From positions 4,968,001 to 5,032,000 of the forward strand of contig NC_012108.1 in the NCBI RefSeq assembly GCF_000020365.1: 64,000 nt of DNA, given 5' to 3'. A program made the position numbers and the translations under genes. The number at the start of each line of letters is the position of its first letter. Within the stretch, counting starts at the first letter, position 1. Shown here in pieces: positions 24,520 through 34,001 of this stretch. The stretch comes from Desulforapulum autotrophicum HRM2 (GTDB lineage: Bacteria > Desulfobacterota > Desulfobacteria > Desulfobacterales > Desulfobacteraceae). The notes under the pieces were generated by a model. It was given only the letters and a program-made list of their open reading frames with translations. It did no database searches and was not told where the DNA came from.

Positions 24520-24822
24520 TTAAACGATGTTTTTGGCTGGATTTCTCGCCCCTGTTTCCAATTTATCCCAAAACAATTGTGTTAAGCCCCCGGGAAAACC
24601 GTTAAGGCTACTGATATAGAGTCCTGTATGCTCTATAAAAACAGGCCTTCCAATTTGCTCGAAAGCCTTTAGTACCTTATCTCTGACAATTTCATAAATG
24701 TTTTCAGTCTGAATTTCATGAATTTTGAGAGGAGCATGAATTATGGAAATACCAATATCGCCTATAATGGACTCTACTTCCTTAGCCTTATGCGGGTTTT
24801 TAGTTACAAAACGGATTTCCAA
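24520..24822 (-). CDS. RdgB/HAM1-like nucleotide pyrophosphatase, truncated
   Basis: 100 aa with the family start MEIRFVTKNPHKAKEVESII and the conserved IEHTGLYISSLNGFPGGLTQ block (normally DDSGLxVxALxGxPG). HAM1 enzymes hydrolyse noncanonical purine triphosphates such as ITP and XTP. Normal proteins have about 190 aa; here the frame ends after KLETGARNPAKNIV, so the C-terminal half is missing. It is either a remnant or a short variant. It lies 101 bp after the 180-aa gene of the DUF4062 operon on the same strand and may have been its third member. Confidence 0.7.
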   Translation of the reverse strand: MEIRFVTKNPHKAKEVESIIGDIGISIIHAPLKIHEIQTENIYEIVRDKVLKAFEQIGRPVFIEHTGLYISSLNGFPGGLTQLFWDKLETGARNPAKNIV

Positions 24823-24923
24823 TTTTTGATTCCTCTCTAATACTCTTAAAAAAAATGACTGCCGTGAACTTGCGGTTCATGGGTTGCTGGAACACAGCGG
24901 AAGCAATTCCCTGGAAACAATGG

Positions 24924-25466
24924 TTAGATGATTTTATATGTTTTTAAGAACCCATCCCTGCCAGGTGTTAAAAAATGCTCTGGAATAATTCTTAAGTCAC
25001 ATTGAAGATTTAAATTTTCCATTAATACCAATTCCTCTTTCGAAATCGATAAGCTGTGATGGAGCGGTGTAAAGGTTGCAGGTTCACATTCTATCAAGAT
25101 ATTTTCAACACCCACAATTTTAGTTAAGTATTCTAATTTAGGGGCCACATTTTTTTTTATGCTATCAGATAATTTTTTTGAAAACCCCTTTCTTCTTTGG
25201 GACTTTCTTATGATTTCAATCATGCTGTGATAATGCCAATCTGTAATTTTTTTCCATATTTTATACCCCAATAGTTCACCTGAACTGTCTCTTATGTCGC
25301 CTGCTATTAAAGGAATAAATTTGTTATAAATTTTTAATGCATTCTCAAAATCATCAGGGCACAGTGGCGTGAAAGAAAAAAATTCTTTTTCTATCTTATA
25401 ATGGGTTAATGAGTAATACTGTGCCAACTCAGATTTATTATTTATTTTATATAATTTTATATCCAT
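24924..25466 (-). CDS. Hypothetical protein in the DUF4062 operon
   Basis: 180 aa, beginning MDIKLYKINNKSELAQYYSL. The central part (IIRKSQRRKGFSKKLSDSIK) has an R-R-K-G-F pattern that faintly recalls the acetyl-CoA loop of GNAT proteins, and the fold could be a degenerate GNAT. I do not recognise a family with confidence. It overlaps the upstream DUF4062 gene by 10 nt, so the two are translated together and likely act together. Confidence 0.6.
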   Translation of the reverse strand: MDIKLYKINNKSELAQYYSLTHYKIEKEFFSFTPLCPDDFENALKIYNKFIPLIAGDIRDSSGELLGYKIWKKITDWHYHSMIEIIRKSQRRKGFSKKLSDSIKKNVAPKLEYLTKIVGVENILIECEPATFTPLHHSLSISKEELVLMENLNLQCDLRIIPEHFLTPGRDGFLKTYKII

Positions 25467-27262
25467 TGTACATTACACCTCTCTATCTCTATGGCTCTCA
25501 AAATATTATAGCATTCCAAGATCTCCTCAATTATATCGCTACCAAGAAAACTTTCAGGGGAATAATATGCTAAGACAGGTTTTAAATATAAAACTTGACT
25601 GTTTTTTTCTATGTTTTTTAAATATAAACTTGGATTAAAGCAAGACGATTGAATGGTTGAAAAAGACTGAAGAAATTGTTTCCCTGCGATTTTGATAAGC
25701 GTCTCTTTTTTTGAGGAACAGTTTCTCTTTATATAGTTATATGACGTTGCGAGACGTTGTTTAATTAATTGATTGTTTAATTCTGTGTTTTTAAGTTCTA
25801 AATAATCGTCGTTATTACCCCAAAGCATTTTATAATTTCCGAGGGCAATATCGATTACTGACACTGCGTCTTGCTTTTTAATATATTCAGTCCAATCACA
25901 CAAGATATCGATCGTTGGGTAACCTATGTTATTATTTGAATAGGGTATACCATTTAGATTGAGGTTTATGTTTAGCGCCTTAACAAGTCCGGGCAGGTGT
26001 GTCATCTTTATCATTTCTTCTGGATGGCATGTTTTCCCATCAAATAAAAAAACAAGGTCTATATCATTTGCTTGAACGCTATTAATATTTGTAAGACTGC
26101 CTATTAAATAGCAACCAATAGGTTCTGAGATAAAAATATTGTGATCCTTAATTAGCAAAGAAATTCTATGCACTTCATCTTCTTTAAAGTTATCCTTTAT
26201 TAGGTAGGCTGATTTTCTGGCCAATAACAATTTAATGCTATCCTCTCTTATTCCAAGTTCTTTGCTATACAAAAGCGTATTATCTTTATGTAAAAATGAT
26301 TCCCAAAGGCGTTTAATAAACTCTACATCTTTTTTACGATAACATTGAAGTGACATTTTTTTATTATTTTTTGTATCGTGAGACAGGAATGCTTTTTGAT
26401 CATCTAAAATTAATAAAGACAATGGGCTTAGGTCGGTTTGGGCATGATCGAAAATAACCCTGAGCTCGTAATTGATATTTACACCTTCTTTGGCCCTAAA
26501 CTCTTTAATAGTTTCAATTTGACCAAGTATAAAATCACAATCATCAGCGCTTCTAATACAATAGATTAAGTGTTGAAAAACCCTGTTTCCTTTATCTATA
26601 AAAAATTTATGCCATTTATCTCTTAATGACCCTTGTTTTTTAAAGTCAAAGTTCGTCATGTAGATATGTAATGTATCGTTGCCGATTTCATTTAACGATT
26701 GCTCTGCAAAATCTCTAATTTTACTAAAATCCCTTTGCCCTTCATACTCTAGCAAATTTAATTGTATAGTGTCTCGTACCCAGCCAGGACGCGGATTATT
26801 TGCAATTGCTTTCATTAGTGCGATAGAAAACTTAGCATGTAATTCATTTTTGTCAGACCAAAAGTCAACTAGCCTATTTTTTATTTTCTCTTTAAAAGAT
26901 ATAAGTGATCTTTTCTTTTTTTCATCCTGATCTATCCAATTCGGTTGCCAAGCAGCGCTATAATCTATTACAAAACCAAGAATCGGAATTCGTTTTGAGG
27001 CAGCATAATCGTATTCTTTCTCTGTGTAAGAAATTCCTTCTTCGGTTGTAGAGCCATATCGATGAGCCACCAATATTACATAATAATCACTTTCATCAAT
27101 CTGCCTTTGAATAATCTTCCATTGCTCTTCTTCTGCGGCGCTAAACATTTCCATTCCTACAGGTATGTGTCCCATTTCGAGACACGCCTTTATGACCTGT
27201 TCTCTTTCCTTAACAAGATCGATATATGTAGACGAAACAAATATTTTAAATATTTTACTCAT
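25457..27262 (-). CDS. DUF4062 - nucleotidyltransferase fusion protein
   Basis: About 601 aa. The N-terminus is a DUF4062 domain (IFKIFVSSTYIDLVKEREQV, GMEMF, IDESDYYVILVAHRYGS, SYTEKEYDYAA), a TIR/nucleoside-deoxyribosyltransferase-like fold found in many defence and signalling proteins. The second half contains a nucleotidyltransferase site: GSLTNINSVQANDIDLVFLF, the GS...DxD of minimal and CCA/cGAS-like NTases, followed by a helical region. The ATG at 27262 is preferred over an upstream TTG because the domain starts at once (SKIFKIFVSSTY). With the overlapping 180-aa gene and the RdgB-like gene it forms an operon that looks like an NTP-based antiphage module. This role is inferred. Confidence 0.78.
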   Translation of the reverse strand: MSKIFKIFVSSTYIDLVKEREQVIKACLEMGHIPVGMEMFSAAEEEQWKIIQRQIDESDYYVILVAHRYGSTTEEGISYTEKEYDYAASKRIPILGFVIDYSAAWQPNWIDQDEKKKRSLISFKEKIKNRLVDFWSDKNELHAKFSIALMKAIANNPRPGWVRDTIQLNLLEYEGQRDFSKIRDFAEQSLNEIGNDTLHIYMTNFDFKKQGSLRDKWHKFFIDKGNRVFQHLIYCIRSADDCDFILGQIETIKEFRAKEGVNINYELRVIFDHAQTDLSPLSLLILDDQKAFLSHDTKNNKKMSLQCYRKKDVEFIKRLWESFLHKDNTLLYSKELGIREDSIKLLLARKSAYLIKDNFKEDEVHRISLLIKDHNIFISEPIGCYLIGSLTNINSVQANDIDLVFLFDGKTCHPEEMIKMTHLPGLVKALNINLNLNGIPYSNNNIGYPTIDILCDWTEYIKKQDAVSVIDIALGNYKMLWGNNDDYLELKNTELNNQLIKQRLATSYNYIKRNCSSKKETLIKIAGKQFLQSFSTIQSSCFNPSLYLKNIEKNSQVLYLKPVLAYYSPESFLGSDIIEEILECYNILRAIEIERCNVQWI

Positions 27263-27503
27263 TATTGATTCATTCTCCAATGCTCAGACAAAGGGTTAAT
27301 GACTATCTCAGTAGCAGGCAGAGCAATATGGAAGCCCGATCCACTGCGACCGCTTGTTGGACGAAGCCGCTACGCGGAGACTGCAAGTCCCACCTTTTTT
27401 AAAAATCAACACATTTTAATTTTGCCTTCTTATAGTGATATACCGGAAAAGGCGATGCCAACGCATCCGCCATTGACCAGTTACTTCAAAAAGGAGGTTT
27501 ACA
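27263..27503. other. Left flank of the IS91/recombinase element
   Basis: No convincing gene. The left end of the element must lie here but the boundary cannot be fixed. A GTTGGACGAAGCCGC...GCGG stretch at 27355-27378 resembles part of an attC-type palindrome. Confidence 0.35.
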
Positions 27504-28417
27504 ATGGACACCAGCATGCCCAATGATCCAAAATTCAACAAGTATTACCATAAGCATCTTCAATGCTTGAAACTGGCAGGCCTGCAACCTAAGACCATCG
27601 AGGCCTACTCACGGGCGATCAGGCGGATCGGCAACTATTTCGACTGCCGGGTCGAAAACCTGACCACCGACCAACTCCTTGATTACTTCAACGACCTGCT
27701 CGAGAACCGTTCCTGGAGTGCAGTCAAGCTCGACCTTTATGGCCTGAAGTTTTTTTACACCAGAGTGCTGGGCAAGACCTGGGAGGACATCCCCCTGATC
27801 AAACCACCGAAGACCACCAGGATTCCGGATATTCTTTCGGTAGAACAACTCCAACAACTGGTCTGCGCTACACGACAGTTGAGTTACCGGGTTTTCTTCT
27901 TCACAGCCTATTCACTGGGCTTGCGTCTTGGAGAAGGAATCAGGTTGAAGGCCGGCGATATCGATTCTGTCAATATGCGGGTCCACATCCGCGACGCCAA
28001 GGGAAACAAGGACAGGTTGGTTCCCCTGCCGGAGAAGACCTTGCAGACCCTGAGAAATTTCTGGTCTGTCCATCGACACTCAGAGTTCCTCTTTCCCAAT
28101 CGGAAGCGGGGGCTGAAAAATGCACATCTGGTAGATACGCCCTTGGACAGAGGCGGAATTCAGACTGCCATGAAGGCCGTGGTCACGCAACTCGGTATTA
28201 AAAAAAAATTTCATGCCACTCGCTTCGCCACAGTTATGCCACCCATATGCTGGAATCCGGCGTAGATCTTGTCGAACTCCAGCAGATCCTGGGACATGTC
28301 AGCATCCTGACTACCTCCAGATATACTCACCTGACGACCGTCACTAAAAACAACGCCCGCCAGGCCGTCAATTCCTTGACCGACACCTTTGATATTACCT
28401 GGGGAGGTGTCAAATGA
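27504..28417 (+). pseudogene. Tyrosine recombinase of an IS91-type element, frameshifted
   Basis: The first frame encodes the core-binding domain (LKLAGLQPKTIEAYSRAIRR) and the first Arg box (TAYSLGLRLGEGIRLKAGDI). At a run of nine A (28200-28208) the frame changes. The rest continues in another frame: [35 protein letters not shown] (HxLRH, H and Tyr boxes) to GGVK. Restoring the frame gives a complete recombinase of about 304 aa. The stop overlaps the transposase start (ATGA). The pairing of a tyrosine recombinase with an IS91-type transposase is known from a subgroup of IS91 relatives. Confidence 0.88.
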
Positions 28418-29478
28418 TTCTAATCTCCACAATAATCAACAAATTCAAGCATGGCTTTCTGGAGCAATACAAAGATTCAATCCTACCCAGTCACCAAAAG
28501 GCCCTCTGGGCTATGGAGCAGTGCAGGCAGGAGCATGGCCCGCACATGCTGGCACAATGCACAGATCATGACTGCGGCGAAAAAAGATATATTCCCCACT
28601 CCTGTGGTCACAGAAACTGCCCCCATTGCCAGAACCATGAAAACCAGCAGTGGATCGAAAATCAACTGGACAAGCGACTCCCGGCCGAATACTACCTGGC
28701 CACCTTCACCCTCCCCAGGCAACTTCGGGCCTTGACATGGAGGCACCAGAAAATCGTCTATTCCCTGATGTTTGATTGTGTCCAGGAGACCCTGAAAACC
28801 TTCACCCGGAACGACAAAAAACTTGGTGGAGCAGCCGGGTTCACCGCCATACTCCACACGCATTCACGAGAGCTCGAGTATCATCCCCATATTCATGTCG
28901 TCATGCCCGCGGCAAGCATCAACATGCTAACCCGTTTATGGAAGAAAAAGGCCGGATACCTCTTCAACGAAAGGGCCCTGGCAAAGGTCTTCCGGGCAAA
29001 AATGCTGGAAGCCTTGGTCGATCAGGGCCTGAAACTGCCCGGGGATTGCCCCGAAAAGTGGATTGTTCATTGCAAAAACGTCGGCAACGGCGACAAGGCC
29101 ATCATCTATCTTGGAAAATATCTTTACCGGGGAGTCATTCAGGAAAAGGACATCTTGCGATGCGAAGACGGCATGGTGACCTTCCGTTACCTGCACGCAA
29201 AGTCTAAAAAATACAAAACCCGGACCGTGACCGGAGAAAAATTTCTTTATCTGCTCATGCTCCATATCCTGCCCAAGGGTTTTCGTAGAATCCGGTGTTA
29301 TGGATTCCTTCATCCCTGCAGCAAGAAACTCATTAAACTCCTTCAGCTAATATTGCGAGTCATTCCATTCCGTATGCTTGCAAGCAGACAGAAAAAACGA
29401 CCCGCCATCACCTGTCCCATTTGTGGAGCAAAGATGAAAATCATCCAAACACAAATTCTTCTGCCGCTGGTTGCCTGA
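28414..29478 (+). CDS. IS91-family transposase (HUH/Y type)
   Basis: 354 aa. The N-terminal zinc-binding domain is [21 protein letters not shown]. The HUH motif is [10 protein letters not shown] (residues about 152-161). The catalytic Tyr region is [15 protein letters not shown]-terminal CPICGAKM follows. IS91 elements move by rolling-circle replication without TSDs. The gene is intact and coupled to the frameshifted recombinase. It has decayed relatives in the window at 40346 and 63129. Confidence 0.9.
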   Translation: MILISTIINKFKHGFLEQYKDSILPSHQKALWAMEQCRQEHGPHMLAQCTDHDCGEKRYIPHSCGHRNCPHCQNHENQQWIENQLDKRLPAEYYLATFTLPRQLRALTWRHQKIVYSLMFDCVQETLKTFTRNDKKLGGAAGFTAILHTHSRELEYHPHIHVVMPAASINMLTRLWKKKAGYLFNERALAKVFRAKMLEALVDQGLKLPGDCPEKWIVHCKNVGNGDKAIIYLGKYLYRGVIQEKDILRCEDGMVTFRYLHAKSKKYKTRTVTGEKFLYLLMLHILPKGFRRIRCYGFLHPCSKKLIKLLQLILRVIPFRMLASRQKKRPAITCPICGAKMKIIQTQILLPLVA

Positions 29479-29738
29479 CCAGCATGAACGAGCTGAAAAG
29501 GAGGTGTTGACTAATCCAAATTCCGCACATCACTAAGCGTGAAAGGAAACTGGTTCTCCCGGCAACGCATACTTGCGCGCAGAAAACAGCCTTTTTGGGT
29601 TCGAACGGCCTCGATAATTTGATGAATTTATTTCAAAGATCAATTTTTCGAAAAAAGAACCGGTCCTGCCCCACATCCGTCTGATCAGGCGGCCTTGCTC
29701 CGAAAAAGCTATTTTCTATATAAGGTGTGACCGGGCTT
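29479..29738. other. Right flank of the IS91-type element
   Basis: No gene. The end of the rolling-circle element should lie in this stretch, before the attC-like site, but no characteristic terminus could be fixed. Confidence 0.35.
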
Positions 29739-29801
29739 GTCCAACAAACGGTTCAGATTGTGGTTCGCTGCGCTCACACAATCTAACCTTATTCGTTATG
29801 C
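29739..29801 (-). repeat. attC-like recombination site
   Basis: On the minus strand: GCATAAC, then AGATTGTG...CACAATCT arms with a GAGCGCAGCG loop, ending GTTGGAC (GTTRRRY). It starts 1 nt after the stop codon of the gene at 29803. Size and symmetry fit a 60-bp-type attC. Confidence 0.6.
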
Positions 29802-29802
29802 T

Positions 29803-30486
29803 TTATTTTGAATAGTACTCGATCAAAGCTTCATCGAACCATTTTTCATCACAAAACACCTTAACCATATGAGAGTATTCATTAACATAGAAACTTCGTA
29901 AAGGTGTCGGTTTGGATGAAATTTTAGACGAAATTACTTCGTACTCGTCAAGTAGAGATGCCAATGACTTTAGGTCTGACTCAATATATTTTACTCTGCT
30001 GTAACCACTTGATTGTGGATTTAGCATTTCACCAGTCAAAGTAAAGTATGCATCGTTATCATTAACGTTCAAGGGTCCAATCAGTGCCGTATAAATAGAA
30101 TGCTCATTTGGTAAATGGTTTTTGTTGTAAGTATTGTTAATTCTTTCTGCGAGCTTAGATATTAGGCGGTAGATATCATCTCTTTGTTGCTGCGACGCAA
30201 GATAAATAGACTGTTTTTCATTCGCTTCTGCCGTGCGAGCAAGCTCAATTCTTGTTTGTTCAAGCTCTTTACTTTGTAGCACAATGGTTATTAAAATTGC
30301 AATCAATGCCATGAAGCTAAATAGTGGGTTAAGCGTGCCACCCACAAAATCACCAAATGTTCCCCAGTCTCCTTGTTCACAACTCCAAGTTGCACCAAAG
30401 TTGACAACATAAGAGAAAATTACAACTAAGTAAGCAACAATGCTTACAGCTAATATTATCCCCAATACAATTAAAGTCTTTTTCAT
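29803..30486 (-). CDS. Membrane-anchored hypothetical protein (cassette gene)
   Basis: 227 aa. There are two transmembrane helices (residues about 5-28 and 53-72) around a short loop with the motif GDWGTFGDFVGGTLNPLFSF, then a coiled coil (SKELEQTRIELARTAEANEK) and a soluble C-terminal domain. The WGTFGDFVGG motif marks a widespread family of small membrane proteins of unknown function that are often found in accessory regions. The gene lies alone between two attC-like palindromes (29739-29801 and 30513-30560), the form of an integron cassette. Confidence 0.75.
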   Translation of the reverse strand: MKKTLIVLGIILAVSIVAYLVVIFSYVVNFGATWSCEQGDWGTFGDFVGGTLNPLFSFMALIAILITIVLQSKELEQTRIELARTAEANEKQSIYLASQQQRDDIYRLISKLAERINNTYNKNHLPNEHSIYTALIGPLNVNDNDAYFTLTGEMLNPQSSGYSRVKYIESDLKSLASLLDEYEVISSKISSKPTPLRSFYVNEYSHMVKVFCDEKWFDEALIEYYSK

Positions 30487-30512
30487 TGATTATTCTTAAA
30501 TATTATTAAATC

Positions 30513-30560
30513 GCATAACACGAAAATCACCGGTTTATCCGGTGCATTTTTTTGTTGGAA
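30513..30560 (-). repeat. Short attC-like site, type A
   Basis: On the minus strand it reads TTCCAAC...ATGCACCGGAT/ATCACCGG-type hairpin...GTTATGC. The core is nearly identical to 9188-9236. It lies just upstream of the gene ending at 29803. Confidence 0.55.
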
Positions 30561-30653
30561 ATCGGCATTGATCCAAGATACTGAAATTTCGTCATATACA
30601 GGCAGAATATTATAATTTTATGGTCGTCCCATTAATCACACTCGCCAATGAAA

Positions 30654-31952
30654 TTATGTGCTTTCATCTGCCACTCGGAAAGCGCTTTTCATTACGCTTA
30701 ATTCACGAGATGGTATACTTAGTCTTTTTGCCATGTTCGGCCAAGATCTTACAACAGTGGTTATTTCCTGGATGATCTCATTTGCACGATCCTTGCCTAC
30801 ACGGAAATAAGGGGCAATGCTTAACACAAGATCAAGGTCCTGGCTGTTATCTTCTTTTGAGATATTAAGAGCTAATCCGCCACCGGTTGCAACAGGGTTG
30901 ATATCATAAGCAGGTGAGAGTGCCCATCCTCTATCCGTCAGCATAAAGCCATGATTTCGCAAATGATCATCAGTATTGGATACGCATACATAAAAGACGA
31001 TCCGCCGCCAAAGCTGTCCCAAATCCTCATTGGCTTGTGCACCATTGCGGACAAGAAAATCTGCAAGATCCAAATAGCTGACACCTGTATCCCCTCCATC
31101 ACCATCTTTTTTGCCAAGAAGCGTCATGGCTGAGGCAAAGTGTAGGCGCTCACCTTTTTCTGTCCGATCAAATCGCTTTGTGAGGAAGGTATCATATTCT
31201 CCTGAAAAATGTCGGATATCAGAATGTGCCATTACAATACCTGCTTTTTTCGCCAATTGACAAACAAGGTATTCCCATTTACCAACGTTGATTTCATCGC
31301 GGAGAGAAGGGAATTTGGCAATCCATGGATGACTATTCTCGTCTAATACACTCGCTTTGGGGCGTGCCCCACCAAGTGACCCTCCAGGGGCAATAAGCAT
31401 TTTCAGCCACTTCATATAGTCCTTGTCGTTTTCAGCATCATCCTGCTCTAACTGCAAGCTGGCATATTCCAAATCCCGTAATTTTGTCCATGGCGGTGCA
31501 GCCATATCTTCTTGATTGTCTAAAAAAGGCTCATCATCTCCCAGGCGAAAGCGTAGAGCCCCCATGCGATGACCATCATAGACGCCAAGTAAATACTCTG
31601 ACTCAAGAAGTGGGCGCACATTTCTTTCTTCTGCTCTCGCTTGTTGAGCCTCTCTGCGTTGCATTAAAACACGGCCCCAGCGATCTGGAGAAGAATCCAG
31701 AAACAAGCCAAAATTATCATGCCCGTCGCGAGCATATTGCGGGCCTGAGAATAGCATTAAACCAGGGTCAAGAACTTGTGCATGCGAAGACTTGAGCCAA
31801 GCAGGATAGTATTCAAAAGAAAAAATCTCTTTTCCTCTTGAAGGGGCGGCATAAAGTGTTCCCATCAGAATAGGATTTCCCAACCCCTGCCAATGAGCGC
31901 AAACTTGAATGGATTTTCTTGCTGGGCCTTTTATATGTCGTTTTACAGCCAT
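30654..31952 (-). CDS. hipA: HipA-type serine/threonine kinase toxin
   Basis: 432 aa. HipA landmarks are present: the N-terminal couple_hipA region (MGTLYAAPSRGKEIFSFEY), P-loop-like GGSLGGARPKA (about residue 190), the activation segment around VSYLDLADF, the catalytic NTDDHLRNHGF, and the metal-binding ALSPAYDINP. HipA phosphorylates a glutamyl-tRNA synthetase or a similar target and slows growth. The start codon overlaps the hipB stop by 1 nt (TAATG). All catalytic residues seem present, so the toxin may be active. Confidence 0.92.
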   Translation of the reverse strand: MAVKRHIKGPARKSIQVCAHWQGLGNPILMGTLYAAPSRGKEIFSFEYYPAWLKSSHAQVLDPGLMLFSGPQYARDGHDNFGLFLDSSPDRWGRVLMQRREAQQARAEERNVRPLLESEYLLGVYDGHRMGALRFRLGDDEPFLDNQEDMAAPPWTKLRDLEYASLQLEQDDAENDKDYMKWLKMLIAPGGSLGGARPKASVLDENSHPWIAKFPSLRDEINVGKWEYLVCQLAKKAGIVMAHSDIRHFSGEYDTFLTKRFDRTEKGERLHFASAMTLLGKKDGDGGDTGVSYLDLADFLVRNGAQANEDLGQLWRRIVFYVCVSNTDDHLRNHGFMLTDRGWALSPAYDINPVATGGGLALNISKEDNSQDLDLVLSIAPYFRVGKDRANEIIQEITTVVRSWPNMAKRLSIPSRELSVMKSAFRVADEST

Positions 31953-32272
31953 TACTTCTTCCTCTTAGCGACACGCTCAGTTGTATGAGTCAATTCAGCA
32001 TCTTGTAAGCGCCGCCCCAAAGGATCGTCTCCGGCAAGTCGTAATAAATCCTTTTCAAGGCCGAGACAAAAAAGAACATTAGCATAAATAGCCATTGTGA
32101 CACTGCTTTCACCATTCTCAACTTTTCTTAAGGTTACACGACTAATACCTGCACGCTCTGCCAGCATGGTCGCAGTAATTTTGCGGCGTAAGCGCGCAAG
32201 TTTGATGTTTTCTCCGACCGTCGATAGAAGATCTTCCAGTGTAGGTGAGATTATCACTCTTTTTTTTGCCAT
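31952..32272 (-). CDS. hipB: HipB-type antitoxin (XRE HTH)
   Basis: About 106 aa with an XRE helix-turn-helix (IKLARLRRKITATMLAERAG, ISRVTLRKVENGESS). It neutralises and represses the HipA operon. The ATG at 32272 is preferred over the in-frame TTG at 32281 because GAGG lies at the right distance. It is the first gene of the hipBA operon. Confidence 0.9.
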   Translation of the reverse strand: MAKKRVIISPTLEDLLSTVGENIKLARLRRKITATMLAERAGISRVTLRKVENGESSVTMAIYANVLFCLGLEKDLLRLAGDDPLGRRLQDAELTHTTERVAKRKK

Positions 32273-32530
32273 CTTTTTCAAACCTCAATGGTTAATATAA
32301 TATTCAAAAATTGATCTATTGTACATTATATTTTCCATTGAGACAAGATGCATTCTTGCGCTCGGTACTCGTTGTTTGGAGTAAAAGGGACGTTGTTGTC
32401 CTGTGGTTTGCCAATATAGGATCATACCACAATACCAGCGCATTGCAGGTTTTTCAAATTTTATTGTCAATCACAAATGAACCTGATATTCAGTTATGTT
32501 TCTTGCTGAAAATTAAATAAGGAGCACATA

Positions 32531-33615
32531 ATGTATCGGGCGTTTATCCGGCTGTTGACTTTTCAGTTCACAATAATTCAGATCCTGTTCAAATCAAAAG
32601 ATAACCTTATTTTGGAAACCATAGAACTGCGGCAGCAATTAATGATTTACCAAACAAAGAAAGAAGACTCAAAAAATATCACAGATCTAACCCGTTCGTT
32701 GTTAGTCGCATTAAAAAGGACCTGGCCCAAATGGATGGATGCACTGATAATCGTTAAACCCGAAACTGTTATTAACTGGCAAAGGCGGCGTTTCAGAAAA
32801 TATTGGACCAAAAAGTCAGCTAAACATAAAAGACTTGGCAGGCCATCAATAAAACTGGAAATCCGTCAGCATATAAAAAAAATAGCAATTGAAAACTTTA
32901 CCTGGGGTGCTCCCAGAATGTATTCTGAGTTTTTGAAACTTGGCTATACTAAAAATCAGATTTCTCAAAGAACCATATCTCGATATCTTAAAAAGATTAG
33001 ACCCGATGACCTGGATAAGACCAAGGGGAAAAGACAACAATGGAAAGTGTTTTTAAAAAATCATCGCGAGCACATAATGGGTATGGATTTCTTTACCGTC
33101 CCAACCATTAGCTTCAAGACTCTTTATGTATTTTTCATTATTGATCATGCGAGGAGAAAAATCGTTCATTTCAATGTTACTGAGCATCCTACAGCAGAGT
33201 GGGTAGTTCAGCAGTTGAAAAATGCATTTCCTTTTGACAGCGCTCCAAAGTATTTGATCTTTGACCGGGATTCAATTTTTTCAGCCCGGGTAAAGCAGTT
33301 CATTAAGGATATAGGTATAAAGCCAAAAGTGATAAGCTACAAATGTCCCTGGCAAAATGGTGTGGCAGAACGCTATGTCCTTTCGGTTAGAAATGATATG
33401 TTAAATCAAATGATCATCTTTAACGAAGAACATTTGAGGGACTTTCTGAACCAAATTTTTGAATATTACAACAATGAAAGATGCCATTGGCAGTAGGGCG
33501 GGATTCTCCAAACGGACGAGAAATTCAAAACAAACCATTTAAATCTTCAAAAATTATTTCCTCCCCCAGAATTGGTGGATTACACCATATGTATAAATGG
33601 GATAAAGCTGCTTAA
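32531..33615 (+). pseudogene. Integrase-core transposase, late frameshift
   Basis: The first 321 codons hold the HTH part (VKPETVINWQRRRF) and the rve core: GMDFFTVPT (D), KYLIFDRDSIFSA (D), CPWQNGVAERYVLSVRNDM (E). A one-base loss near 33484 stops the frame after ERCHWQ, and the C-terminus continues in another frame (AVGRDSPNGREIQ to LHHMYKWDKAA, stop at 33615). The catalytic core is intact, so activity is possible. The start is fixed by AAGGAG upstream of the ATG. Confidence 0.88.
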
Positions 33616-33630
33616 GCTGATTTTTCGAGA

Positions 33631-33658
33631 ACGAAAATTTGAAAATTCAAATTTTCGT
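33631..33658. terminator. Perfect AT-rich palindrome after the transposase gene
   Basis: ACGAAAATTTGAA and TTCAAATTTTCGT flank two A. It lies 16 nt after the transposase stop and could end transcription in either direction. Confidence 0.45.
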
Positions 33659-33888
33659 ATATCTGCGTCCTGTATTTAAAATCTTGTCGTATCTTCAAGG
33701 TTTAATTAAATCCTGTTATTAAAATTTAATCAGATTCAAAAAATTAGAACTGGCTGAAACAGTAGTTCAAGATCAAATTACCATGCATTTTCTTCCTGAT
33801 TCATTTTTGGAGAACCACAGGCAGTCTGGCAGCACCTGTAAAAGAATGCTTAGGCGTTCTTAAGGCAAGTTCCGGCATCAGGCAGGTA

Positions 33889-34000
33889 GTACATGTGGGG
33901 GAAACTTGCCGTGGCCGTTGGTGTGGGCGGAATCCAGGGGAATGCCCCTGCAGATCAGATTCTGCGGTTTATCCGTCAGCATTTTCAGTGTCGGAATTAG
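33889..34000 (+). pseudogene. C-terminal remnant of an unidentified transposase
   Basis: The frame KLAVAVGVGGIQGNAPADQI, LRFIRQHFQCRN-stop looks like a transposase C-terminus. The last 14 codons and the 3' flank recur as a decayed copy at 54954-55012. The remnant abuts the 3' end of the helicase gene on the other strand. Confidence 0.45.
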
Positions 34001-34001
34001 G

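Larger units (their letters stand above)
32402..33819 (+). mobile_element. Integrase-core IS, copy 2
   Basis: The ends are TGTGGTTTGCCAATATAGGA and, inverted, TGTGGTTCTCCAAAAATGAA. The element is about 1418 bp with one transposase gene, and its left end is shared with copy 1 at 10168. No clear TSD was seen. It ends just before an old transposase remnant. Confidence 0.75.

Noticed and set aside
27299-27526. 75-codon plus-strand ORF before the tyrosine recombinase
   Set aside because: It overlaps the recombinase start, has no ribosome site and lies in the probable element end.
27504-28417. Integron integrase IntI
   Set aside because: The tyrosine recombinase is coupled to an IS91-type transposase gene by an ATGA overlap and shows no IntI-type extra domain that I can see. 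The recombinase at 21419 is likewise not IntI-like and is truncated.
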